NCBI GenBank assembly: GCA_002069765.1
Contig: MWBZ01000005.1
Location: 1 to 42,213, forward strand
Length of the DNA: 42,213 bases
Direction: 5' to 3'
DNA from: a bacterium ADurb.Bin243
GTDB lineage: Bacteria; Muiribacteriota; UBA9980
Part shown: piece after piece, positions 25,164-32,718 of the stretch
Layout: each line of letters starts with the position of its first letter
Position numbering within the stretch: the first letter of the stretch is position 1
Position numbers and translations under genes: made by a program
Notes under the pieces: generated by a model
The model's database searches: none
What the model was told of the DNA's origin: nothing
What the model saw: only the letters and a program-made list of their open reading frames with translations

Positions 25164-25724
25164 ATGTTTATGTATAAAAATATCGTCGTGTCCGACGAAG
25201 TGATAGAAGCCCGCTTCGCGTGCGATCTTAAAACATGCCGGGGCATATGCTGCACCAACGGCGACGCCGGAGCGCCGCTTTTAAAGGAAGAAGCCGACTA
25301 CTTTTTAGACCACAAAGATAAGCTGATGAAGTTCCCGCTGGAATATATCCAGAGGTTCGAGCGTTACGGCATCGTCGAAAAAGTTTACGTAAAGCGCCTT
25401 AACGGCAACGTGTTCTGCACGGCCACGTGCGAAAACGGCGATTGCGTTTTTTCTTTCGTGGATAAAAATATCTATTACTGCTATCTGCAAAACTCATCTA
25501 AAACTTTTAAAAAACCGCTTTCGTGCTATCTGTTTCCGATAAGGGAAAAGATCGCTAACGGCGTGACGTATCTTAACCTGTATGTTTACGACGAATGCGA
25601 AAGCTGCTACGGCAAAGGAAAACCTTTGCTGGTGCCTTTTTTGAAAGACGTTCTGACGGGGCGTTACGGAGAGGATTTTTACGAAGAACTCATGAAAGAG
25701 GTAAATGCGCGTAATGTCAAATAG
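25164..25724 (+). CDS. DUF3109 family cysteine-rich protein
   Basis: A protein of 186 aa; ATG 25164 has GGAG eight bases upstream. The N-terminal 'FACDLKTCRGICCTNGDAGAPL' is the hallmark of DUF3109, with further cysteines in 'FCTATCENGDCVFSF', 'YYCYLQ', 'LSCYLFPIR' and 'DECESCYGKG'. The pattern suggests a bound metal or iron-sulfur cluster, as in the related YkgJ family. No reaction is established. The last 20 bases overlap the EamA gene. Confidence 0.82.
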   Translation: MFMYKNIVVSDEVIEARFACDLKTCRGICCTNGDAGAPLLKEEADYFLDHKDKLMKFPLEYIQRFERYGIVEKVYVKRLNGNVFCTATCENGDCVFSFVDKNIYYCYLQNSSKTFKKPLSCYLFPIREKIANGVTYLNLYVYDECESCYGKGKPLLVPFLKDVLTGRYGEDFYEELMKEVNARNVK

Positions 25725-26649
25725 CGTGGAACGGGCTTCGGCCGAAAAAGAATCACGGGAAAGCGGCCAGTTTTTAACGGGGATTTTATGCGCGGTTGCC
25801 GGGGTTTTATGTTTCGCGCCCGGAGCTCTTTTTATAAGAATGGCCGGCGGCATAGACCCGCTCGAAATAACGCTTCACCGCATGGCGATCGCGTCTATCG
25901 CGATATTCGTATTTTCGTTATTTTATAAATCTGATACGGGCGCTAAAAATTTAAAAGAGTGCCTGGAGCTGGGCTCTTTCGGGATGATCGCGGCCGTGCA
26001 TTTCGGCTGTTTCGTGGCTTCGCTTTCTTTTACGTTCGTTTCTCATTCTCTCGCGCTGTGCTATACCGCGCCTATTTTCGCGGCGCTGTTTTCGCGCGTT
26101 ATTTTATCGGAAAGATGCACGGTTAAGCAGATGTGGGCCATAGCTGTCACTTTCGGAGGCATTTTCATACTCGTCGGTTTCGAGCCGCTCATAAGCCCGA
26201 AGGTTTTGTTCGGCGATTTCCTGGCTTTGATTTCGGGCGTTGCGCTGGGGCTGTACCATACGGTCAGCAGAATGTACCGAGACAAGTACACTCTTTTAAA
26301 GTACAAGGCCAACGCGTATTTTTTTGCGGCAGTTTATCTATTTATAGTTCTTATGGTTTTGAGGTTTTCTTTTTACGGCGGTTTCGGCTCGGTTTATTCG
26401 GCCTATTCGGTGGCGGGCGTGGCGGCTTCGGCTATACTGTGCACACTGGCGGGCCATGCGCTGATCAATTTCGCGCTGAGGCGGGTAAGCACGGTGCTTG
26501 TATCGCTTATTACCACGCAGGAAGTGACCGGCGGAATAATATTCGCCATGATTTTTTTGAATGAAACGCTGAGCGCGGCTTCGTTTGCGGGAATAGCCGT
26601 TTCACTGGCGGGGATTACTCTGGTAATCCTGGGAGCGGAAAAGAAGTAG
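25705..26649 (+). CDS. EamA/DMT-family transporter
   Basis: A protein of 314 aa with about ten hydrophobic helices in two repeated EamA halves ('GILCAVAGVLCFAPGALFIRMAGGIDPLEITLHRM' and 'GDFLALISGVALGLYHTVSRM'). The drug/metabolite transporter superfamily exports amino acids, nucleosides or other small molecules across the inner membrane. The frame opens at ATG 25705; ATG 25714 is an alternative at better distance from GAGG (about 25698-25701). It overlaps the DUF3109 gene by 20 bases, implying coupling. The substrate is not inferable. Confidence 0.88.
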   Translation: MRVMSNSVERASAEKESRESGQFLTGILCAVAGVLCFAPGALFIRMAGGIDPLEITLHRMAIASIAIFVFSLFYKSDTGAKNLKECLELGSFGMIAAVHFGCFVASLSFTFVSHSLALCYTAPIFAALFSRVILSERCTVKQMWAIAVTFGGIFILVGFEPLISPKVLFGDFLALISGVALGLYHTVSRMYRDKYTLLKYKANAYFFAAVYLFIVLMVLRFSFYGGFGSVYSAYSVAGVAASAILCTLAGHALINFALRRVSTVLVSLITTQEVTGGIIFAMIFLNETLSAASFAGIAVSLAGITLVILGAEKK

Positions 26650-26661
26650 ATGGGCTGCGGC

Positions 26662-27027
26662 TTATCTGCGGCCGTACCTGACGGCGATGCGCTGCCCGGT
26701 TTTTTTGATCGTGCAGTACGCTTCTAGTTTTACCGTGTCTAATTTATAGGGCGTTCCCCAGGGGTCTATGGGGTACTGGGAAAGGTATTTGCCCACCAGG
26801 GCTTCTATTGAAGGCGGATACTGCCCGCCGCTCTGGACGTGGTACATTTTGATGGCTTGCTTTATGCCTTCTAAATCCTGTCCGGCTTTGGTGCGCCTTG
26901 TGTCTTCGGTGGTGGACGAGTAGTACTGCATGGCGAAAGTAGCCATGATGGAAAGTATCATTATAACCACCATGAGTTCGGTGAGAGAAAATCCTTTTTT
27001 TTCAGAGAATTTAATTTTTTTTATCAT
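26662..27027 (-). CDS. GspG-like pseudopilin (type II secretion/type IV pilus family)
   Basis: A protein of 121 aa. The prepilin-peptidase site 'KKGFSLTELMVV' is at residues 10-21, with cleavage after G12, F13 methylated and E17 as the conserved glutamate. It is followed by a long hydrophobic helix. The C-terminal 'YPIDPWGTPYKL' resembles the GspG end that binds calcium. ATG 27027 has GGAGG six bases upstream. It lies downstream of the TPR gene; no other secretion or pilus genes are in the window, so the assembly machine is encoded elsewhere. Confidence 0.85.
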   Translation of the reverse strand: MIKKIKFSEKKGFSLTELMVVIMILSIMATFAMQYYSSTTEDTRRTKAGQDLEGIKQAIKMYHVQSGGQYPPSIEALVGKYLSQYPIDPWGTPYKLDTVKLEAYCTIKKTGQRIAVRYGRR

Positions 27028-27062
27028 AAACGCCTCCGGCGGTTTCTTTTTTATGCTGTGCC

Positions 27063-27090
27063 TATATATATTTTATCACAAATTTCGCAA
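27063..27090 (-). promoter_or_regulatory. Possible promoter of the pseudopilin gene
   Basis: On the minus strand TTGCGA (27090-27085), a 16-base spacer and TATATA (27068-27063). The sequence is AT-rich, so chance matches are easy. Confidence 0.3.
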
Positions 27091-27119
27091 TAATTACAAT
27101 TTTTATTCAGGAACCGGTT

Positions 27120-28499
27120 TTATTTAACTGAAGTTCCGTGGATGCTGCACGAGACGAACCCGTTGGCGTCGAGTGAAAACTTCCCCCCTACGGGGCATTC
27201 AGGCAGGTCGCGAAGATAATTGCTTTCTACGAGCGATTTTATGACGCCTGCGTCGATGGCGCCGGTTTTTTCGCCCGGCCTGTCGATGTCTTTTAAAAAC
27301 AAGGCATAGTCGAGCATTTTACGGCACTCGGCGCAGATGTTGCGATGGTAGTTGTTTCTGAGCTGCTTTATATTCTGCACTTTGTCGGTGAATATGGAAA
27401 GGCTTCCGTGGACGGGGCATACCACGTGATTGATGTAGTTGGTGTAGTATTTTCCGGTTTCCGGGCAGCGCAGTTCGGTGCCTTCGAAAAAATAAAAAAG
27501 GTTTTTCTTCGAAAATTCCTCGTATGAAATGAGATATTCGGAAGGCGCTATGAAAGTTTCTTTTTCTCCTCCGCCGGCCGAGCTTTCTACGAGGGTCATT
27601 TTTTTTATTTCCGCGTTGAAGTTTATTGCGACTTCAACGATGAATGCTTTTAAATTGCAGATTATCTCGTTTTCCACGGCGGTCCTTTCGTTTGTATCCA
27701 CCCTGGAGCCGGCCTTTAAAATTTTAAAGATGCTGAACAGATAATTGGCCATAAGAGGCCTGTCGTCGATTTTTGAGTAAATTTTGAAAAGACGGTAATT
27801 TGCCATCAAATGATCGCGCCGCATGGAAATGACTTTGAGGTATTCGGCTATGGCCGCTTTTTGCCGATCGTTGGTTTCGTAGAGATAGCCGAGGTTGTAA
27901 ACCGGAGTGATCAGCGTACGGTCTATGAGGCTGGCCGTTTTAAATTCCACTTCGGCCTCTTTGATGAAGCCCAGGCGGTGGTAGCCGAGGCCCAGCGAAT
28001 CGTGATAGCTGGCGTTGTCGCGGTTTTGTTCTACGGCGCGTTTTAGATATTGCAGGCCCATCTGGGCGGTGGCTATATTTTCGGAATAAATAAGGCCCAG
28101 GTTATTCAGCGCATCCGCGAAATCGGGGTTAAGGCGCAGCGCGTTTTTGAACTCGAAAATGGCTTCCTGGTTTTTTTTCAGCTTCATTCTGGCGTAGCCG
28201 AGGTTATTATAAGCTTCGGCGAATTCGTATCCGGCTTCGATTATTTTTTTGAACACGGCTTCCGCCGCTTCGAAATTGGACTCGTTGATGTAATCCACGC
28301 CGGCTTTATAAAGCTTTCTGATTTCTTCGCGGGTTTCGGCCAGAACTGAAAGTGCGCCCGGAAATAAAAATTGATAAAAAAGGAGCGCGCAAAACAAAAA
28401 TGCATATAAGCGGATTGTTTTCGCTGTATATGCAAATTGGCCGATGTATTTTTTAATAACTTTTTTTATAAACATAATAAATTGCGGCGCAGGCGGCAT
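27120..28499 (-). CDS. Membrane-anchored TPR protein with two CPxHG-like Cys motifs
   Basis: A protein of 459 aa. A membrane segment (about 28-48, 'IRLYAFLFCALLFYQFLFPG') is followed by TPR units over about 60-260 ('FEAAEAVFKKIIEAGYEFAEAYNNLGYARMKL', 'QEAIFEFKNALRLNPDFADALNNLGLIY'). The C-terminal part carries two similar motifs, 'CPETGKYY...VVCPVHG' and 'CPVGGKFSLDANGFVSCSIHG', and 'CAECRKM' between them. Paired Cys with 'HG' is a likely zinc ribbon. The start is uncertain: ATG 28499 or ATG 28475, neither with a strong ribosome site. The pseudopilin gene is next downstream. Confidence 0.75.
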   Translation of the reverse strand: MPPAPQFIMFIKKVIKKYIGQFAYTAKTIRLYAFLFCALLFYQFLFPGALSVLAETREEIRKLYKAGVDYINESNFEAAEAVFKKIIEAGYEFAEAYNNLGYARMKLKKNQEAIFEFKNALRLNPDFADALNNLGLIYSENIATAQMGLQYLKRAVEQNRDNASYHDSLGLGYHRLGFIKEAEVEFKTASLIDRTLITPVYNLGYLYETNDRQKAAIAEYLKVISMRRDHLMANYRLFKIYSKIDDRPLMANYLFSIFKILKAGSRVDTNERTAVENEIICNLKAFIVEVAINFNAEIKKMTLVESSAGGGEKETFIAPSEYLISYEEFSKKNLFYFFEGTELRCPETGKYYTNYINHVVCPVHGSLSIFTDKVQNIKQLRNNYHRNICAECRKMLDYALFLKDIDRPGEKTGAIDAGVIKSLVESNYLRDLPECPVGGKFSLDANGFVSCSIHGTSVK

Positions 28500-28531
28500 G
28501 AACCCTATGTTTTTAACGCTTTAAGCGGAGA

Positions 28532-29500
28532 TTATAATAAATTATCTTTTTTTTCCTGGATTTTATCTATAACCGATTCGGCGTGCTGGCGCAGATCGCC
28601 GCTTTCATCGTTTAAAAGCGGTATGAGAAGCTTCAGGCATTCGGACGTGGCGAGTTCACCCAGCACGCTGACTATGTTCATTTTAATGGTAGATGAAACC
28701 TGAGGATCTTTCAGCTTTTTTTCGAGAAGCGGGATTATTTTATCGCCTTTTCTGACCAGGGATTTTATGGCGTTTTTAATTACGAACCAGCAGTTGTCGT
28801 TTAAAATATCGATCAGATGTTTCACGCTGTCTTCGTAGTCTATAACGCCGAAAACGTATGCCGCGGAAGCGCGCATCCAGTCGTCTTTTGATTTTATCAT
28901 GTTTTTAAGGACTTCGATAGCTTTGGCTTCGCCCATTTTGAACAGCGCCTTGACCGAGTTGGCTTTGACCCTGTTATTTTCGTCGTCGAGAAGAGGTATT
29001 ATGTGTTCGCGCATATCCACGCTGGTCGTGCCGGATATTCTTTCTATGGCTTCGACGGCGTTAGCCCTGACGCGAGCGTTGGAGTCTTTGAGGTAAAGCG
29101 TGATTATAGGCAGAACCTTGGCGCCGCCGAGCTCTCCGAGCACTTTAATGAGAGTGGCGCGGACTTTATCGCTTTCTTCGTTTTCGAGAAATTGCGAAAG
29201 CAGCTCTATATGCTTTCTGTCTTTATACATTCCGATGGTTTCTACGGCGTGGACCCTTACCCATTCGGACGGGTCGGCGAGAACGCGTATCAGGTGCTCG
29301 AGTATTTTCTTGCCGCTGAAGGATTTAAGCGCGATCACAACAGAAATTCTGACCTGTACGTTATCGTCGTCAAGCAGCTCCAGCAAAACCGGCACGGCTT
29401 CTTTGATTTTTTGTTCGCCTGCCGTTTTAGCGGCTATAAACCTTTCGACCCAGTCATGGCTTTTAAGTTTTTTCAATATGTCTTCGACTGATGATAACAT
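28532..29500 (-). CDS. HEAT-repeat protein
   Basis: A protein of 322 aa from ATG 29500; the ORF can start at ATG 29506, but CAGGAG lies one base from that codon and seven bases from 29500. The whole length is alpha-helical HEAT/PBS-lyase-type repeats of about 31 aa ('VRISVVIALKSF', 'VRVHAVETIGMY', 'VRATLIKVLGELG', 'VRANAVEAIERI', 'VKANSVKALFKMG', 'MRASAAYVFGVI'). It is a likely protein-protein scaffold. The order of these repeats parallels part of the 703-aa HEAT protein at 38127-40238. It sits in the recJ-apt gene run. Confidence 0.85.
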   Translation of the reverse strand: MLSSVEDILKKLKSHDWVERFIAAKTAGEQKIKEAVPVLLELLDDDNVQVRISVVIALKSFSGKKILEHLIRVLADPSEWVRVHAVETIGMYKDRKHIELLSQFLENEESDKVRATLIKVLGELGGAKVLPIITLYLKDSNARVRANAVEAIERISGTTSVDMREHIIPLLDDENNRVKANSVKALFKMGEAKAIEVLKNMIKSKDDWMRASAAYVFGVIDYEDSVKHLIDILNDNCWFVIKNAIKSLVRKGDKIIPLLEKKLKDPQVSSTIKMNIVSVLGELATSECLKLLIPLLNDESGDLRQHAESVIDKIQEKKDNLL

Positions 29501-29534
29501 TGGCATGCTCCTGTTTATAATTACCGAACGAAGT

Positions 29535-30050
29535 TCAATAACTTAAAATGGAATTCACTTTGTAATTTTTAAGCGAGTCGCGTCCGTTTAAAAACGAAAG
29601 CTCGATAACGAACTGGACGCTGTTTAACTTTCCGCCCGTTTTTTCTATGAGCTCGCAGGCGGCTTTAGCTGTTCCGCCGGTGGCGAGGAGGTCGTCTACT
29701 AAAACGGCCCGCGCTCCGCCCGCGAAAGCGTCGTTATGGACTTCTATTACGTCCTCGCCGTATTCGAGGCAATATTTGACTTTAGTGGTTTCCCATGGAA
29801 GCTTTCCGGCTTTGCGTATGGGCACGAACCCTTTTTTTAATTTGAGCGCGAGAGCCGAAGCGAAAATAAAGCCGCGCGATTCGATGCCGCAGATGACGTC
29901 TACGTCGTTAGGGTTGAAATTGGCCGCCATAAGTTCTATGGTGCGGTTAAACCCTTCGGCGTTCTTTAAAAGGGGAGTGATATCTTTGAACATAATGCCG
30001 GGTTTCGGAAAATCGGGAACGTTTCTTATTAAATCTTTTACCTTATCCAA
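29535..30050 (-). CDS. apt: Adenine phosphoribosyltransferase
   Basis: A protein of 171 aa, normal for the family. The PRPP-binding motif 'VLVDDLLATGGTAKA' is at about residues 116-130, and 'PDFPKPGIMFKDITPLL' is the conserved N-terminal block. The enzyme makes AMP from adenine and PRPP. Start TTG 30050 has GAGGTG six bases upstream. It lies 22 bases downstream of recJ and probably shares its promoter. Together with adenine deaminase (3033-4667), adenine can be salvaged directly or after deamination. Confidence 0.95.
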   Translation of the reverse strand: MDKVKDLIRNVPDFPKPGIMFKDITPLLKNAEGFNRTIELMAANFNPNDVDVICGIESRGFIFASALALKLKKGFVPIRKAGKLPWETTKVKYCLEYGEDVIEVHNDAFAGGARAVLVDDLLATGGTAKAACELIEKTGGKLNSVQFVIELSFLNGRDSLKNYKVNSILSY

Positions 30051-30072
30051 TTAATTCACCTCGTGAAAAATA

Positions 30073-32169
30073 TTAATTAAAATGGGCGGCATTATATATT
30101 TTTTCGATCATGGCCTTGGATTTTTTTATGAGCTCGCTGTTTTCATCGGGATATCTGTCTTTTTCGATGGATATGACCTTTTTGAAACTTTCTACGGCTT
30201 TTTCATATTCGCCCTGGCATTTGAAAACCAGGCCTATATTATAATACAAAGACGGATGATCGTTTATTTCGAGCGCCTTGCAATAAGTTTCGTATGCCTT
30301 GCTGTAATTTTTCTTCATGTAGTATTGGTTGCCGAGATTTTTCAGGTTGAACATTTTCGTCATATTGTCTTTGGCGAAATTGCCGCTCCTGGCGGCCGTG
30401 TCTGTGCCTTCGGAATTTTTGGCCGCGCTCATGCCGTCCTGCATGAATTCGAAGTTGCTCATTTTATTGAAGCGGATGTCTTTTAATTTCATCTGGATTT
30501 TCTTGTGGCCTTCCCAGAAGGTAAAATCGTCGAGCTCGAAAACAAGGTTTACGTATTGCGCCGGCGATATTATCTTTTCGTCGAAGGAGCCCATGTTGAA
30601 TCCGATGCCCTCCACCATGCTTCCGGTCTGCTTGACCTTTAAAAGCAGGTGCGAGGATGAATTGTTGCCGATTTTTTTATGGTCGGTTATGAACACGTTT
30701 TCGGCGTAGAAAAGCGGTTTGGGGTTCTGCTGGCCGAATGGTTTCAGCAGGGCTATTTCGTTTATGAGATCGTTGTTTATCTGCTTGAGCTTGATTTCGG
30801 AATCCACTTTAAGCGTGGGGATGAGATCGTCGGGTTTAATGTGCTCGGAAGCCAGATGGTTTATTTTTTTTCTGAAAATATCTATTTTAGGAAATTCGAT
30901 CGAAAAGCCGGCCGCGAGTTTGTGGCCGCCGAAGCGTTTTAATATGTCGGAACATTCGGTGAGAGCGTCGACTATCGAGAACGAATTAATGGAGCGGGCC
31001 GAGCCCACGCAGTTTGTTTCGTCTTCTATGGAAATTAAAATTGTCGGCTTGTAATATTTTTCTTTTATTTTAGACGCCACTATGCCTATAACGCCAACGT
31101 GCCATTTATCTGACGCGAGCATGATGACGTTGTCGTGATGGCCGGGGGCGAGCTGTTCTTCTACGTCGGTCAGGATGTCGTTTTCGAGCGACTGGCGCTT
31201 GAGGTTGTCTCCGTTGAGGACTTTTACATAGTGGTTGGCTTCTTCGTAGCTGGAGGTGAGAAACATCTTTATGGCTACGTTAGGGTCGCTGATGCGGCCT
31301 GCGGCGTTTATGCGCGGCGCTATTATGTAACCGATGTGGGTGGTGTTTATCTGCGTGTTTCGCAGATTGAGCGAATCCAGAAGCGCTATGATGCCAACGT
31401 TTTTGGTGGTTTTAAACATGTCGATGCCGTATTTGGTAAGGATTCGGTTTTCATCGACTAAAGGCGCGATATCGGCCACCGTGCCGAGCGCCACGAGGTC
31501 TAAAAGGGTGTCGGCGCCGAGGTCTCCGTAATGCTTTTCGAGCGCGCACGCCAGCTTATAGGCGACGCCGACGCCGGCGAGCATTTTGAACGGATACGGG
31601 CAGTCGCCCTGCTTGGGGTTTAAAATCGCGAACGCGTCGGGAAGCTTCTGCGGCACTTCGTGGTGGTCGGTTATTATGGCCTGCATGCCGAGCTTGTTGG
31701 CGTATTCGATTTCTATATGGTTTGAAATGCCGCAATCGACTGAAATTATAAGCGAAATGCCGTCGTTTTTGGCGTTGAGGATATCGGTTTCGTTAAGGCC
31801 GTAGCCGCCCTCTATGCGGTTGGGGATGAAATAGCTGACGTCTACATTCAATTTTTTTAATATAGAATATAGAACGGCCGTAGACGTTATTCCGTCCACG
31901 TCGTAATCGCCGAATATTCTTATTTTTTCTTTTCTGGAGACCGCGAGCTGGATGCGTTCGCAGGCCTTGTGCATATCCTTCATGAGGAAAGGATCGTACA
32001 CGTCGGTCAATTTGCAGTTAAGAAAGAGATTGGCCTTTTCAAGAGTCACGATGCCGCGGTTGATGAGCAGCTTCGATAAAATCGGAGATATCTTGAGTTC
32101 GTTGGAGAAAAGCGATATTAAGTTGTTGTCTTCTGGATAAAATTCCAAACGTTTTTCAATAATTTTCAT
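30073..32169 (-). CDS. recJ: Single-strand-specific exonuclease RecJ with a fused C-terminal TPR region
   Basis: A protein of 698 aa; ordinary RecJ is near 560-580. DHH-family motifs are present: 'IFGDYDVDGITSTA' near residues 84-97, 'SVDCGIS', 'ITDHHEVP' and 'RFGGHKLAAGFSI'. The extra C-terminal part (about 600-690: 'LKNLGNQYYMKKNYSKAYETYCKALEI', 'LYYNIGLVFKCQGEYEKAVESFKKVIS') is clearly two TPR units plus a helix. RecJ degrades single-stranded DNA 5' to 3' in recombination and repair. A good promoter lies upstream, and apt, a HEAT gene, a TPR gene and the pseudopilin follow on the same strand. Confidence 0.93.
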   Translation of the reverse strand: MKIIEKRLEFYPEDNNLISLFSNELKISPILSKLLINRGIVTLEKANLFLNCKLTDVYDPFLMKDMHKACERIQLAVSRKEKIRIFGDYDVDGITSTAVLYSILKKLNVDVSYFIPNRIEGGYGLNETDILNAKNDGISLIISVDCGISNHIEIEYANKLGMQAIITDHHEVPQKLPDAFAILNPKQGDCPYPFKMLAGVGVAYKLACALEKHYGDLGADTLLDLVALGTVADIAPLVDENRILTKYGIDMFKTTKNVGIIALLDSLNLRNTQINTTHIGYIIAPRINAAGRISDPNVAIKMFLTSSYEEANHYVKVLNGDNLKRQSLENDILTDVEEQLAPGHHDNVIMLASDKWHVGVIGIVASKIKEKYYKPTILISIEDETNCVGSARSINSFSIVDALTECSDILKRFGGHKLAAGFSIEFPKIDIFRKKINHLASEHIKPDDLIPTLKVDSEIKLKQINNDLINEIALLKPFGQQNPKPLFYAENVFITDHKKIGNNSSSHLLLKVKQTGSMVEGIGFNMGSFDEKIISPAQYVNLVFELDDFTFWEGHKKIQMKLKDIRFNKMSNFEFMQDGMSAAKNSEGTDTAARSGNFAKDNMTKMFNLKNLGNQYYMKKNYSKAYETYCKALEINDHPSLYYNIGLVFKCQGEYEKAVESFKKVISIEKDRYPDENSELIKKSKAMIEKIYNAAHFN

Positions 32170-32198
32170 GTTCCTTTAAATTTTCAAAAATTTTTGAA

Positions 32199-32227
32199 AT
32201 TATAACATAAAAAAAAGATATAAACAA
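32199..32227 (-). promoter_or_regulatory. Sigma-70-type promoter of the recJ gene run
   Basis: On the minus strand TTGTTT (32227-32222), a 17-base spacer and a perfect TATAAT (32204-32199). The predicted start near 32192 leaves a leader of about 22 bases before ATG 32169, with AAAGGA just upstream of the start. Confidence 0.6.
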
Positions 32228-32311
32228 GCATTATTTTACTTATTTATTCTTTTTTTTAGTTATCACGTTTTAAATGGAATTTTATATGATTTTTTACTGG
32301 CGTTAAAAAAG

Positions 32312-32440
32312 TTAGTTATTCACGCTCTTGCGGGAATAAAAAAGATCGATGACCTTGAATACGCTGAAATTAATGAAAAAACTAGCCATTAAGGGTATTA
32401 CGAATAACAGTAAAACCAGGTAAAAAATGTCGATTAACAA
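32312..32440 (-). CDS. Possible 42-aa membrane peptide (or gene remnant)
   Basis: From TTG 32440 to TAA 32312. The peptide starts MLIDIFYLVLLLFVIPL, continues with a second hydrophobic stretch, and ends with a basic tail (FYSRKSVNN), so it reads as a one- or two-pass membrane peptide. A weak ribosome-site candidate (GTGGTG) lies about nine bases upstream. The coherent hydrophobicity is unlike random AT-rich sequence, but TTA-rich DNA naturally encodes Leu, so chance or a decayed gene end is possible. Confidence 0.35.
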   Translation of the reverse strand: MLIDIFYLVLLLFVIPLMASFFINFSVFKVIDLFYSRKSVNN

Positions 32441-32560
32441 TTAATAACACCACTTCTAATAAAAATTTCCGCAGTATGTAAGTTGAACAAGGATGCGAAG
32501 CAATTTAACGCGGATTTAAATTCCCGGATTAAATATCGGCATGATTTCAAAAAGCAAAAG

Positions 32561-32572
32561 TATGTTAACATA
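32561..32572. promoter_or_regulatory. Palindromic possible operator
   Basis: TATGTTAACATA is a perfect 12-base palindrome about 60 bases upstream of the -35 of the phosphofructokinase promoter. This form (a GTTAAC core) is common for dimeric regulators, but no regulator gene is nearby. Confidence 0.3.
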
Positions 32573-32633
32573 TTTTTGCGTAAATATCAAACTTTTTTTT
32601 TGATATAAAAAAACACAAATAATTAAACTGATA

Positions 32634-32662
32634 TTTACTTTTTATGGTATTTTTGCTAAAAT
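32634..32662 (+). promoter_or_regulatory. Promoter of the phosphofructokinase gene
   Basis: TTTACT (32634-32639), a 17-base spacer and TAAAAT (32657-32662) with an extended -10 (TGC before TAAAAT). The leader to ATG 32719 is about 50 bases. Confidence 0.5.
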
Positions 32663-32718
32663 TATTACGTTATAAAATTATATGCAGTTCAAATTCAAAT
32701 GATTTTTCGGAGGATTAT

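Larger units (their letters stand above)
32170..32718. other. Long AT-rich region between recJ and phosphofructokinase
   Basis: It holds the recJ promoter (32199-32227), a small minus-strand ORF (32312-32440), a 12-base palindrome (32561-32572), a hairpin ATATCAAA/TTTGATAT (about 32584-32606) and the phosphofructokinase promoter (32634-32662). I see no further gene in 32441-32560. An imperfect AT palindrome TTTCAAAAATTTTTGAAA lies at about 32182-32199 near the recJ transcription start. Confidence 0.55.
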
